A DNA stretch of 54,264 bases from Gracilibacteraceae bacterium (GTDB taxonomy: Bacteria; Bacillota; Desulfitobacteriia; Desulfitobacteriales; Syntrophobotulaceae), in the NCBI GenBank assembly GCA_031266805.1, contig JAISAH010000019.1, positions 1-54,264 of the forward strand, in the 5' to 3' direction. Both the position numbers and the translations under genes were made by a program. The stretch's first letter is position 1. Every line of letters begins with the position of its first letter. The notes beneath the pieces were generated by a model that was not told the DNA's origin, did not search any database, and worked only from the letters and a program-made list of their open reading frames with translations. Positions 34,515 through 42,877 of the stretch are shown piece after piece.

Positions 34515-35354
34515 ATGAAGCATGCAGGCATAAACGAAAGAGATATCTCGCTCTATCTCGCTTATCTCGTCAAGGAAGAAAAGGCCGCGGCGACTGTGGA
34601 AAAATACGGATGCGCGGTACGAGCTTTCCGCCGCTGGCTGGAGGGCGCCGCTGCCAGTCAGGAGAGCGCGGTCGCTTACAAGGCGGCGTTGAGCGAAACC
34701 CACGCCGCTTCGAGCGTGAACGCCGCCTTAGCCGCATTGAACAGTTTTTTTCGCTTTATGGGCTGGGCTATCCATGTGAAACCCCTTAAAACCCAGCGCC
34801 AGACCTTTCTCTCCGAGGAAAAGGAACTGACCCGCGGCGAATACGAGCGCTTACTCAAGGTAGCCAAAGCGGAAGGCGACGAGCGTTTATACGCCGCGCT
34901 CCAAACGATATGCGCGACGGGCATCCGGGCCAGCGAGCTGCGTTTTATGACGGTGAGCGCGGCTCGGACAGGACAAGCCGTGATCCGCAATAAAGGGAAA
35001 ACGCGCACGGCGTTTTTGCCCAGCAAACTGCAAACCGCGCTGCTCCGCTACGCCAAGGAACGCGGGATCCAGTCGGGCGCGATCTTCATCACGAAAAAAG
35101 GGAAACCGCTTGACCGCAAGAGCATCTGGGCCGGCATGAAAAAACTTTGCGCGGCCGCCCGCGTCGCGGCGTCAAAAGCGTTTCCGCATAACCTGCGCCG
35201 CCTGTTCGCGCGGCTGTTCTATAAAAAAGAAAAAGACATCATGCACTTGGCTGACGTCCTCGGTCATTCCGATGTGAACACGACCCGTCTCTATGTTCGG
35301 GAAAGCGAAACAAAACACCGCCAGCGCGTCGAAGCGCTATGCCTTGTGACGTAA
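34515..35354 (+). CDS. tyrosine recombinase (XerC/integrase-like)
   Basis: A 279-residue phage-integrase-family recombinase. The N-terminal SAM-like core-binding domain (ISLYLAYLVKEEKAAATVEK) spans residues 8-85. The catalytic residues are present in order: Arg in ATGIRASELRF (about residue 137), Lys in NKGKTR (about 160), HNLRR (about 237), His in LADVLGHSD (about 257) and the nucleophile Tyr in NTTRLYVRE (about 267). GAGAGGAAAAA precedes the ATG. Its stop codon lies inside the first of two inverted 20-bp repeats bounding a 302-bp segment, so its likely job is DNA inversion there. It could instead be the element integrase; inverted rather than direct repeats argue for the switch. Confidence 0.92.
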   Translation: MKHAGINERDISLYLAYLVKEEKAAATVEKYGCAVRAFRRWLEGAAASQESAVAYKAALSETHAASSVNAALAALNSFFRFMGWAIHVKPLKTQRQTFLSEEKELTRGEYERLLKVAKAEGDERLYAALQTICATGIRASELRFMTVSAARTGQAVIRNKGKTRTAFLPSKLQTALLRYAKERGIQSGAIFITKKGKPLDRKSIWAGMKKLCAAARVAASKAFPHNLRRLFARLFYKKEKDIMHLADVLGHSDVNTTRLYVRESETKHRQRVEALCLVT

Positions 35355-35372
35355 TTGTAATTCTGTCGCAAA
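35353..35372 (+). repeat. left 20-bp inverted repeat / recombination site (overlaps recombinase stop)
   Basis: AATTGTAATTCTGTCGCAAA, perfectly matched in inverted orientation at 35675-35694. The asymmetric centre AATTGTAATT flanked by a GCGACAG-like arm on one side and a poorer arm (GTGACGT) on the other resembles a tyrosine-recombinase core site. Confidence 0.85.
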
Positions 35373-35410
35373 AGCAGGAATGCACCAGGTGATTTTGTTT
35401 AATTGTTCCA

Positions 35411-35439
35411 ATTATAATCCTGATTGGCGTAAGCGTCAA
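35411..35439 (-). promoter_or_regulatory. near-consensus sigma-70 promoter inside the invertible segment
   Basis: TTGACG (35439-35434), a 17-bp spacer and TATAAT (35416-35411) on the minus strand. As sequenced it transcribes leftward, antisense into the recombinase gene. After inversion it would lie at about 35608-35636 on the plus strand, reading toward the yukD-essC operon. Confidence 0.72.
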
Positions 35440-35482
35440 GGGGAGCAGAGGGTTTTTCCTGAAAAAATGGCAAAGGAAAACA

Positions 35483-35503
35483 GCCGGCATTGATTTTGCC
35501 GGC
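35483..35503 (-). terminator. short hairpin behind the switch promoter
   Basis: GCCGGC/GCCGGC stem with a 9-nt loop, followed on the minus strand by TGTTTTCCTTT. It lies upstream of the promoter and could insulate it from read-through in either orientation. The T run is interrupted, so strength is doubtful. Confidence 0.4.
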
Positions 35504-35674
35504 GTCGGCCAAATTCTCCTTGATTTAAGGACGCCCCTCAGCGCGCGGAATAAGGGAATATTTTTATATTTTGTTCAAAAACGGGAGTGCTTATGGCGCT
35601 TCCTTATTTATTTTCCAGGCAAAAAGGAAACGATGCTCCAATCCTTCTCCCATCACCTGTTGAAGCTACGGCGG

Positions 35675-35694
35675 TTTGCGACAGAATTACAATT
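35675..35694 (-). repeat. right 20-bp inverted repeat / recombination site with full palindrome
   Basis: Inverted copy of the left repeat. With flanking bases it forms the palindrome GCGACAGAATT-AC-AATTCTGTCGC (35678-35701), so this site has two good recombinase arms around the asymmetric AC centre, unlike the left site with one good arm. Confidence 0.85.
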
Positions 35695-35793
35695 CTGTCG
35701 CTCGGCCCAACAAGCATTGCTCGCCACTCGATAACATAAAAAGGTGAACGCGTACTTATACACTTAAAAACGTTCCGGTAACGGAGGATAGTG

Positions 35794-36045
35794 ATGAACG
35801 AAAGCAGCGTTATAATCACGGTCAATCTGATTAAGAGCGGGAAAAGCCAAGATTTAGAGGTGCCCTTGGATATTTCCGCCAGCGAACTTTGTTCTGCTCT
35901 GTTCCAGAAATATCTCCCTGAGCAGCATGGTGATATGCAGCAATATTATCTGAAAGCGGAACGTCCTATCGCCTTGCTGCGCGGCGAGCGCACTTTGCGC
36001 GAATATGGCATTCGCGACGGCAGTATCATTAATATCACGAGGTAG
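35794..36045 (+). CDS. yukD: YukD/EsaB-like ubiquitin-fold protein of the type VII-like locus
   Basis: An 83-residue ubiquitin-like protein. It starts MNESSVIITVNLIKSGKSQD and has the YukD-type beta-grasp pattern LEVPLDISASELCSALFQKY and LREYGIRDGSIINIT. In Bacillus and staphylococcal type VII systems the YukD/EsaB protein is a small cytosolic factor needed for secretion. GGAGG lies 6 nt before the ATG; an in-frame GTG three bases upstream is too close to the RBS. It is the first gene of the operon after the candidate invertible promoter. I see no consensus promoter in the 99 bp between the right repeat and this start. Confidence 0.87.
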   Translation: MNESSVIITVNLIKSGKSQDLEVPLDISASELCSALFQKYLPEQHGDMQQYYLKAERPIALLRGERTLREYGIRDGSIINITR

Positions 36046-36053
36046 TTTATGTT

Positions 36054-39000
36054 ATGAACGAGCAGCGCTATATACTGACCATCCAGAACAGCAATATTTT
36101 CAAGGAAGTAGATGTGTCAAAAGATACGCCGCTCCTTAAAATCGGTACATTGCAGGAATGTGATGTGCGGCTTAAAGGCGACCTTTTTGCCTTGCCCGTC
36201 TGTGTGACGCTGAAAATGGAGGGCGACGCGTGGCGTCTCGCTTGCGACGAAACTTTGTACATCAGTTCGCGTGAAGTAAAGGATTGCCGGGAAACTTCGA
36301 TCAATCACGGCGATATAGTGGATATCCATAGCGCCGACGATAAGGCGGCTCTGTTCACGCTGTCGTTTTCTTATGATTTCACGGTCAGCGCAATTGATTT
36401 CGACACCATCATTGATGTGCGCGGTATCAACAGTTTGGTAATAGGAAATTCGCCGAGCGCCCAATTGAAACTCACCAGCCGGCTTATCGGCCCGGAGTAC
36501 CTGATTCTCGCTCGCAGGCAGGACGGGGTTTTTACCCTTGACGCCGCCCACGCGCCGACCAGCGCGACTCTGAACGGAATTCGCTTGTTTGGCAGCGCCG
36601 TGATCCAAGAATTTGATTTCATCGGCATAGCCGACTACAGTTTCTATTTCAAAAATCAGGTGCTGTATACGACGACGCGCGACGACTTGCGCATCAGCGG
36701 TGTTTCCTCGCAACCGCTCCGTGATGAGACTCCGGCGTTTGATTATCCGAAATTGAACCGCGGACCCCGTATGCTTTACGCGCTCAATACCGAACCGATT
36801 GAAATCCTCAACCCGCCCAAGAAACCAGATAAGCCCCGTGAGAACCTTATTTTGCAGTTATCCCCCGCCTTGGCGATGATCGCGCTTACCGTCGTTATAC
36901 GCGGCGGTCTGATTGGCGGAATGAATACAGGCAACTCGACATTTTTGATATTCAGCGTCTCTATGATGGCGGTTGGCATTTTCACTTCGCTGCTGAGTTT
37001 TATTTACAACCGCAAACGCTACAAAAAGGATATGGCCGAGTGGCATTCCGACTACACAGCTTATATCGCAAGCAAACGGCGGGAAATCGAACTGGAGCAG
37101 CAGGGCGAAGCGGACGCTTTAAGTGACATATATCCGCCGGCAGAGAATGTACGCGATTTTGTGAAGACGTTCTCCGGCAGGATTTTTGAACGTTCTCCCC
37201 AAGATAATGATTTCCTGCACGTCAGAGCTGGTTTGGGCGCGGTTCCGGCTCTGCGGGAGCCGACATATCATCAGGAGGAACATATTAAGATAGAGAACGA
37301 GCTCATGCATATCCCGGCTCAAATATGCTTCGAGTACGCGCTCATCAATAAGGCCCCGGTCATGCTCCATTTGCGTGAATCCGGTTCGGTCGGCGTTGTG
37401 GGCAGCCCTGTCGAACAGTACGAGTTTTTTAAGAATATTTTACTTGATGTTTGCGTTCAGCATGATTATGAGGAAGCGCAGATCGTTATCCTTATTCCGC
37501 GGACAGAACAGCAGAAATACGAATGGATCAAATGGCTCCCGCACATCAAGGAATCGGGCGGCGGGATCCGCGGTATCGTTTGCGACGATGAAAGCCGTGA
37601 TAACGTGTTTGAATACCTGTACGCGCTGATGGCTGATCGCGCCGCAAACGACCGAGTAATTCCACTACCTTATATGGTTGTTTTCGTGTTGGATGAATAT
37701 GGGATCAAAACGCATCCTTTGTTCAAATTCGTGGAGGACTCCGCGAAATTGGGCGTCAGTTTTGTCTATTTCAAAGAATACGCGGAAAATTTACCGCGCT
37801 GCTGTTCCGAGATAGTCGAACTAAATCAAGGCGGTGGCATACTAAGGCTCAGAAACAGCAAAGCTTTCGCGCGTCCTTTCTCACGCGAACCGGTCAAAGA
37901 CGACAGCATCAAGTTTGTCGCCGAGCGTCTGGCGCCTGTTTTTTGCGAAAAAATAGCGCTGTCTTCACGTTTGACCGCCAGCATTACCCTGTTTGAACTG
38001 CTGAATATTATCTCCCCCGAAAACTTGGATCTCATTGATCGCTGGTCAAAGGCAAATGTGCAAAAGTCGCTGGCCGCACCGCTCGGCGTGGATGTAAAGG
38101 GCGGTCAGATAAGTCTGGATTTGCACGAAAAAGCGCACGGTCCGCACGGGTTAGTCGCGGGAACGACCGGTTCAGGCAAGAGCGAGATTATGCAGTCTTA
38201 TATACTTTCTGCCGCCGTGAATTTTCATCCGTATGAAGTGTCATTTGTAATCATTGATTTCAAGGGCGGCGGAATGGCAAACCAGTTTGAAAATCTGCCG
38301 CATCTTATCGGCAAAATAACCGATATAGATTCTCACGAAATCAATCGCTCTCTGCTGTCTATACGCGCGGAACTGGAAAAGCGCAAACGGTTTTTCGCGG
38401 AATATGAAGTTAACCATATAGACCACTATATCGCGAAATTCCGCTCTGGTCTCACCAAGACGCCGCTTCCTCACCTGATAGTTATTGTGGACGAGTTTGC
38501 CGAACTCAAAGCCGAACAGCCGGAGTTTATGAAGGAGCTTATCAGCGCCGCCCGGGTCGGACGCAGTCTGGGCATCCACCTGATCCTCGCCACTCAGAAA
38601 CCGGCGGGGCAAGTCAACGAACAGATCTGGAGCAACTCGCGGTTCAAGCTCTGTCTCAAGGTCGCCAGCAAGGAAGACAGCAATGAAGTCATTAAATCCC
38701 CGCTCGCTTCCGAAATTCGCGAACCAGGCCGCGCCTATTTGCAGGTTGGCAACAATGAAATCTTTACGCTGTTCCAGTCTGCGTACAGCGGAGCTTCCGC
38801 CGTCAGTGACCAGAACGGCAATATCCGCGAGTTTGTTATTTCCGAGGTTTCGTTTACGGGAAAACGCACTGTTGTTTACGAACGCAAAGCGGAACGCGCG
38901 GGTGACGGCGCCAAAATAACCCAGCTCAAAGCCATGGTGGACTATATTGATCGCTATTGCGTAGGATCCGGTATAGCGAGACTGCCGAGCATTTGCCTGC

Positions 39001-40625
39001 CGCCGCTGCCGGAAATCGCGGCATATGAATCAACTGATAATGTTACGGCAATTGGTACGGTAATTCGCGCGGGGATCTATGACGATCCGGGAAACCAAAT
39101 ACAGCCGAACGTGGAAATCAATCTCTCAGCCGGCAATGTTATGATCGTCGGTTCCGCGCAGACAGGAAAAACAATGCTGCTGCAAACTATACTGCGCGGA
39201 ATTGCCGAGCGTTATTCCCCGAAGCAGGCGTCGATCTATATCCTCGATTTCGCCTCGAAGGTTATGAAAATTTTTGATGGTTTAAACCATGTCGGCGGAG
39301 TTTTGACTGACGCGGACGACGAAGCGCTTAAAAACTTCTTTAAAATGATGCGCGAAGAACTGAGTGAGCGTAAAGAGCGCTTCTCAGCACTCGGCATTAG
39401 TTCGTATGAAGCCTATCTGGAAATGGGCAAAACCGATGCCCATGCTATGCCGCATATTATCATTATGGCGGATAATCTCGCGGTATTTAAGGATGCGTAT
39501 CAGGATTACGAAGACGCTATGCTCAATATTTGCCGCGAAGGCCTGGCTGTGGGGATCACTGTCATCGCGACCGCCAAGCAGACCAGCGGGCTGAGTTACA
39601 GATATATGAGCAATTTTTCAACGCGCCTGGCCTTCAACTGCACGGAGAGCAGTGAGTATAACAACATATTTGACCGCTGCCCGCTGCGGCCAAAGAATCT
39701 GCAAGGGCGCGGTTTAGTCTCTATCGATAAAGTTGTTTATGAGTATCAGGCTTTCCTGCCGTTTGATGGTGAAAAAGAAAGTCAGCGCATCGCGCAAGCC
39801 AGAGAATTCATTGCCGGCATAGCCAAAGTTTATGGCGCGGAACGCGCTCGCGCCGTGCCGTCGATACCGCCGGTTCTCACCGATGATTTCTGGAAGTCCG
39901 GTGGGTATGAATTCGGAAAATTCATGATCCCGGTGGGCTTGACATACAGTGAGATCGAACCTGTCGCCGTAGATCTGGCCCGCGTAGGGACGGTGGGGAT
40001 CTATGGGCGGGAAGGTTTTGGCAAGAGCAATCTGGTGCGGGTGATTTTGAGTTACTTGCAGAAGCATGTTTTTGATTCGCCTTGCGCGGCATATCTTGTC
40101 GACGGCTATGACAGGCAATTGGCCGAGTTTGAAACCTGCGGCTTTGTGGAGCGTTACACAGTTGATTGCGCCGAGTTCGAGGAAATTATGCAAACATTCA
40201 GCGCCGCCGCTGTATCCCGTATGGACATCCTGCGTGGAGGCGGCGATCTTGACCAAGAACCGCTGCTACTCTGTGTTGTCCAGAACTCGCGAATCTTTGC
40301 TGCGAACGCCGTGACCAAAGAAGTCAGTGATCAATTCAAAAAGCTGATAACGGACGCGAAACAATTAAAGATATGCTTCGTTTTTGCCAATGTGGACAAC
40401 AACGCTGATTTCTCGGTGCCGGAGATGATGAGGACAGCGCGTGAATTTGCCCAATACTTTTTGCTGGATGACATCGCCAACGTTAAACTGTTCGGGTCAA
40501 GCAAATTTCAGCCCAATGATCTTAGGCCTTACAAAAAGCCGATTATTTTGGGCGACGCTTACACATATGATTCCCGGAACGGCATTGAGAAAGTTAAACT
40601 CATGAAATGCGAAAGGAGCGTTTAA
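36054..40625 (+). CDS. essC: EssC/YukB-type type VII secretion ATPase with FHA domains
   Basis: A 1523-residue membrane ATPase, the motor of type VII secretion. Residues 1-100 and 105-210 form two FHA-like domains, which bind phosphothreonine in other proteins. Two transmembrane segments lie at about 262-320 (ALAMIALTVVIRGGLIGG; FLIFSVSMMAVGIFTSLLSF). Three FtsK/SpoIIIE P-loop domains follow: AGTTGSGKSEIM near 703 with VIVDEFAEL near 807; VGSAQTGKTMLL near 1033; and a last GREGFGKSNLVR near 1320. The first ATPase keeps its Walker motifs; the later two look partly degenerate, as in known EssC. It starts 9 nt after yukD. EssC normally recognises WXG100/LXG substrates, and three WXG100-like genes are in this operon. 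Confidence 0.95.
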   Translation: MNEQRYILTIQNSNIFKEVDVSKDTPLLKIGTLQECDVRLKGDLFALPVCVTLKMEGDAWRLACDETLYISSREVKDCRETSINHGDIVDIHSADDKAALFTLSFSYDFTVSAIDFDTIIDVRGINSLVIGNSPSAQLKLTSRLIGPEYLILARRQDGVFTLDAAHAPTSATLNGIRLFGSAVIQEFDFIGIADYSFYFKNQVLYTTTRDDLRISGVSSQPLRDETPAFDYPKLNRGPRMLYALNTEPIEILNPPKKPDKPRENLILQLSPALAMIALTVVIRGGLIGGMNTGNSTFLIFSVSMMAVGIFTSLLSFIYNRKRYKKDMAEWHSDYTAYIASKRREIELEQQGEADALSDIYPPAENVRDFVKTFSGRIFERSPQDNDFLHVRAGLGAVPALREPTYHQEEHIKIENELMHIPAQICFEYALINKAPVMLHLRESGSVGVVGSPVEQYEFFKNILLDVCVQHDYEEAQIVILIPRTEQQKYEWIKWLPHIKESGGGIRGIVCDDESRDNVFEYLYALMADRAANDRVIPLPYMVVFVLDEYGIKTHPLFKFVEDSAKLGVSFVYFKEYAENLPRCCSEIVELNQGGGILRLRNSKAFARPFSREPVKDDSIKFVAERLAPVFCEKIALSSRLTASITLFELLNIISPENLDLIDRWSKANVQKSLAAPLGVDVKGGQISLDLHEKAHGPHGLVAGTTGSGKSEIMQSYILSAAVNFHPYEVSFVIIDFKGGGMANQFENLPHLIGKITDIDSHEINRSLLSIRAELEKRKRFFAEYEVNHIDHYIAKFRSGLTKTPLPHLIVIVDEFAELKAEQPEFMKELISAARVGRSLGIHLILATQKPAGQVNEQIWSNSRFKLCLKVASKEDSNEVIKSPLASEIREPGRAYLQVGNNEIFTLFQSAYSGASAVSDQNGNIREFVISEVSFTGKRTVVYERKAERAGDGAKITQLKAMVDYIDRYCVGSGIARLPSICLPPLPEIAAYESTDNVTAIGTVIRAGIYDDPGNQIQPNVEINLSAGNVMIVGSAQTGKTMLLQTILRGIAERYSPKQASIYILDFASKVMKIFDGLNHVGGVLTDADDEALKNFFKMMREELSERKERFSALGISSYEAYLEMGKTDAHAMPHIIIMADNLAVFKDAYQDYEDAMLNICREGLAVGITVIATAKQTSGLSYRYMSNFSTRLAFNCTESSEYNNIFDRCPLRPKNLQGRGLVSIDKVVYEYQAFLPFDGEKESQRIAQAREFIAGIAKVYGAERARAVPSIPPVLTDDFWKSGGYEFGKFMIPVGLTYSEIEPVAVDLARVGTVGIYGREGFGKSNLVRVILSYLQKHVFDSPCAAYLVDGYDRQLAEFETCGFVERYTVDCAEFEEIMQTFSAAAVSRMDILRGGGDLDQEPLLLCVVQNSRIFAANAVTKEVSDQFKKLITDAKQLKICFVFANVDNNADFSVPEMMRTAREFAQYFLLDDIANVKLFGSSKFQPNDLRPYKKPIILGDAYTYDSRNGIEKVKLMKCERSV

Positions 40626-40626
40626 C

Positions 40627-40923
40627 ATGGCTGACAGTGTCAGGCGCCTCGACACGGTAAATTTCAACGATACGATTTCCGCATACGCCAATCATATAAG
40701 CCGGTTTGAAAACATCGTCCAAGGCGTGAACAATTCGGCGAACGCAATCGTTAACTGCTGGAAAGGCAAGGGCCGCGACGCCTTTGAAAAAGACTGCCGG
40801 CAGGTGCAGCTGAATCTCAAGGACATCACCAGCATTATGTACGACATCAGAGACGCGCTTATTGACGCGCACGCGGAGTATATCAAGAGTGATTCGGATC
40901 TGTCCAAGAATTTTGAATCCTGA
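40627..40923 (+). CDS. WXG100-like protein with WKG motif
   Basis: A 98-residue helical-hairpin protein. The turn motif is CWKGKGRDAF (about residues 45-54) in place of Trp-x-Gly plus a small residue. WXG100 proteins are type VII substrates or structural partners that dimerise as four-helix bundles. It follows essC by a single base. The tail ends DSDLSKNFES, without the YxxxD-like export signal I could recognise. With the proteins at 44195 and 44527 it makes three related members, possibly forming specific hetero-pairs. Confidence 0.82.
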   Translation: MADSVRRLDTVNFNDTISAYANHISRFENIVQGVNNSANAIVNCWKGKGRDAFEKDCRQVQLNLKDITSIMYDIRDALIDAHAEYIKSDSDLSKNFES

Positions 40924-40937
40924 AAGCAGGTGGTTTT

Positions 40938-41384
40938 GTGTCAAGCCTGAGTTCATTGCGCAGTGAACTGAATTACTGGAATAATCAAGTGAATGAACTG
41001 AACAACAAAATAATCAGGCTCAAAAGACGCCGCAGCGACGTGGAGGGGGTGAAAAACGCGCTTCGCTCCGTCGCCAGCGCCAACGCCGGCGATGTCAACA
41101 ACAAGCTGCGTTTATCCGGCGGCAAGCTTGACAGCGCGATCGACTACTCTGGTCAGGACGGCAGGCTACAGGCGATTTTATCAAGGAAAGACGAGCGGAC
41201 GCTCGGCTCCGACAGCAACCTCACCTCATCTGACAGTGAACTTCAACGTGAATTGAATGATGTCAACCGCAAAATTACCGAAGCGGAAAACGCGCTGGCT
41301 GCCGCCAAACGCAAGGTCAGCGATCTCAAAGCCGCTATAGCTGCAGAGGAACGGCGCGAACGCGAAGCGGCGCGAAGAAAATAA
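40938..41384 (+). CDS. coiled-coil DUF5082/YwqH-like protein
   Basis: A 148-residue protein, starting at GTG (40938) preceded by AGGTGG. The N-terminal helix (LNYWNNQVNELNNKIIRLKR) and a C-terminal coiled coil (AENALAAAKRKVSDLKAAIA) flank a Gly/Ser-rich middle. The pattern resembles YwqH-like/DUF5082 helical partners that accompany LXG toxins in Bacillus type VII loci. It is directly followed by the candidate effector, which suggests a chaperone or partner role. It has no membrane segment or signal peptide. Confidence 0.7.
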   Translation: MSSLSSLRSELNYWNNQVNELNNKIIRLKRRRSDVEGVKNALRSVASANAGDVNNKLRLSGGKLDSAIDYSGQDGRLQAILSRKDERTLGSDSNLTSSDSELQRELNDVNRKITEAENALAAAKRKVSDLKAAIAAEERREREAARRK

Positions 41385-41433
41385 TCGGTCGACGCGCTGG
41401 CGACTACGTTAAGACTAAGAAGCGAGGATTATT

Positions 41434-42792
41434 ATGATTCTTTCATTGAGCTATGGCGACCTGTCAGGCACCGTCACCGAAACGAACAGACTGGTGAGTG
41501 AACTGGGCCAATACTGTGATGAATTGAGCCGAAAAGTGCAGCAAAAGATGTATTCCGTGGAAGGCGGTATGTCCTCCGCCTTGAACAGCGCAGACTACTA
41601 CGTCAACGCGAAGATCAGGCAGTTGCGCGCCCGCGAGTCCAATGCCCGCAATCTGTCCGCGAAAACACAGACTCTGCTCGACACCGCCAAACGCGTTGAT
41701 GAGAGCGTTAAGTCCACGATTGAGGCGAATCAGAAGTCATTTTTTCAGAAAAACCCGGAACTAAAATCTTCTGATTTTCAATTGTGGCTGACATCGTTCT
41801 ATTGCGACATGAAGAATGTGCCGATTTTAGGTAATATTATCGGCTGGGGGGAGCAAGTGTATGGTGGAATAGTTCAGTTGGGTAAAGATATTAAGCATTG
41901 GTGGAAATGCGGCGGCGGGCAAGAACTTGTTGTGAATTGTTTAGATATCGTTCTCCGGGTAGGTTTGGCGGTCGCTGCCGTTGTTGTTGCTGTGGGGGCG
42001 GTTGCCGCGTTATTGGCTGCAACTGTGGTTACCGGAGGCGCAATTCTGTTCGCGGTCGCGGCCTGCGTCGCGGCTGTGATTGCCGTTGTGAACGCAGGAA
42101 CTAATATAGTAACATCTGCGCAGGCCATAGGGGCCAGTCAAAACGGCGACCCTGCCATGGCCAAGATATATGGGGAACGCGACAGTCTCGCGCAAGTATT
42201 ACGAGAGGAGAATTTTCACAATCCAATCTTGAACCGCTTATCTAATACTGCGGCGACAGTTCTTGATTTCACCGAAGCAGCGGCGGGCGTTGTTCTGCTC
42301 GTTCATTCCATAGGCAAGATCGCCGGTTCCTTCCTCAGTAAAAACGGGGTCGGATTCGCTTTCAAAGAGCTGGTACATGGTGCTGACGGCAAGTTGACAT
42401 CAAAGGTTACGCTCAGTTCTATTTGGAAAGGAACTAAAGCCATGATTCTCAATCAAAAGCTCACCACAAGCACGTCAGCAGGCTTGCGGACAACATTGAT
42501 AACAAACGTAAAACAGACAATCAGCAATTGGTCGCAAATGAAACAACTTGGCGATTTGGGCCACTTCAAGAACATAATCGAAAATATCAGATATAATTCT
42601 ACTCTGTTCAAAGGCACGGATTTGCTCACTAAAATTACAGAAATCGCTGACATGACAAGCCGAGGTTTGTCGGGAGTTTTGGTCATCTTGGATGGGTTTA
42701 GTTTTGACAGGATTAAAGAAGCTGTCGAAATACATTTATCCCTGCCGGCGTTTGATAAACTGTTTCCGTTTTACGAGTGCGCAAGGAGTTGA
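41434..42792 (+). CDS. candidate type VII effector with a membrane-inserting middle (452 aa)
   Basis: No family recognised with certainty. Residues 1-110 are a long helical, LXG-like N-terminus (YGDLSGTVTETNRLVSELG; AKTQTLLDTAKRVDESVK), the usual targeting domain of type VII effectors. A small Trp-rich stretch follows (HWWKCGGGQ). Residues 170-225 form a very hydrophobic Ala/Gly/Val run (VAAVVVAVGAVAALLAATVV) typical of pore-forming or membrane-depolarising toxins. The C-terminal 200 residues have alternating helices with no known catalytic motif. It is encoded between a coiled-coil helper and a TPR gene. No clear immunity gene is adjacent, apart from a possible tiny membrane peptide at 42797. 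A secreted channel component is the alternative. Confidence 0.6.
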   Translation: MILSLSYGDLSGTVTETNRLVSELGQYCDELSRKVQQKMYSVEGGMSSALNSADYYVNAKIRQLRARESNARNLSAKTQTLLDTAKRVDESVKSTIEANQKSFFQKNPELKSSDFQLWLTSFYCDMKNVPILGNIIGWGEQVYGGIVQLGKDIKHWWKCGGGQELVVNCLDIVLRVGLAVAAVVVAVGAVAALLAATVVTGGAILFAVAACVAAVIAVVNAGTNIVTSAQAIGASQNGDPAMAKIYGERDSLAQVLREENFHNPILNRLSNTAATVLDFTEAAAGVVLLVHSIGKIAGSFLSKNGVGFAFKELVHGADGKLTSKVTLSSIWKGTKAMILNQKLTTSTSAGLRTTLITNVKQTISNWSQMKQLGDLGHFKNIIENIRYNSTLFKGTDLLTKITEIADMTSRGLSGVLVILDGFSFDRIKEAVEIHLSLPAFDKLFPFYECARS

Positions 42793-42796
42793 AGTT

Positions 42797-42877
42797 TTGG
42801 GTCTGATGGCGCTCGCGTCGCTGGTTGTACTGTTTCATTGGACAGTTCTTAAAAATTCACTTGGAGGGTGTCAGTAA
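42797..42877 (+). CDS. possible 26-residue membrane peptide between effector and TPR genes
   Basis: A TTG at 42797 follows AAGGAG by 8 nt and opens a short frame with a single hydrophobic helix (LMALASLVVLFHWTVL), ending in a TAA that overlaps the next ATG by one base (TAATG). The peptide would be MGLMALASLVV... of 26 residues. Coding is uncertain: the RBS and overlap are good, but there is no homologue I can name. Confidence 0.3.
   Translation: MGLMALASLVVLFHWTVLKNSLGGCQ

Larger units (their letters stand above)
35353..35694. promoter_or_regulatory. candidate invertible promoter segment (phase-variation switch)
   Basis: A 302-bp segment (35373-35674) between perfect 20-bp inverted repeats, lying between a tyrosine recombinase gene and a secretion operon. 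It holds one near-consensus promoter pointing left, a small hairpin (35483-35503) behind that promoter, and no convincing gene. Inverting the segment would turn the promoter toward 35794. The layout matches known switches such as those of Clostridioides difficile, where 20-odd-bp repeats flank 150-300 bp and a tyrosine recombinase flips them. Inferred, not tested. Confidence 0.68.

Noticed and set aside
35353-35694. The 20-bp repeats as attL/attR ends of the conjugative element
   Set aside because: Attachment sites should be direct repeats at opposite ends of the element. These two are inverted and only about 300 bp apart. One of them could still be an ancestral attachment core.
35593-35740. 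Small open frames on both strands across the right inverted repeat (MALPYLFSRQ... and a 73-codon minus frame)
   Set aside because: No ribosome binding site, and coding would run through the recombination site. Treated as non-coding.
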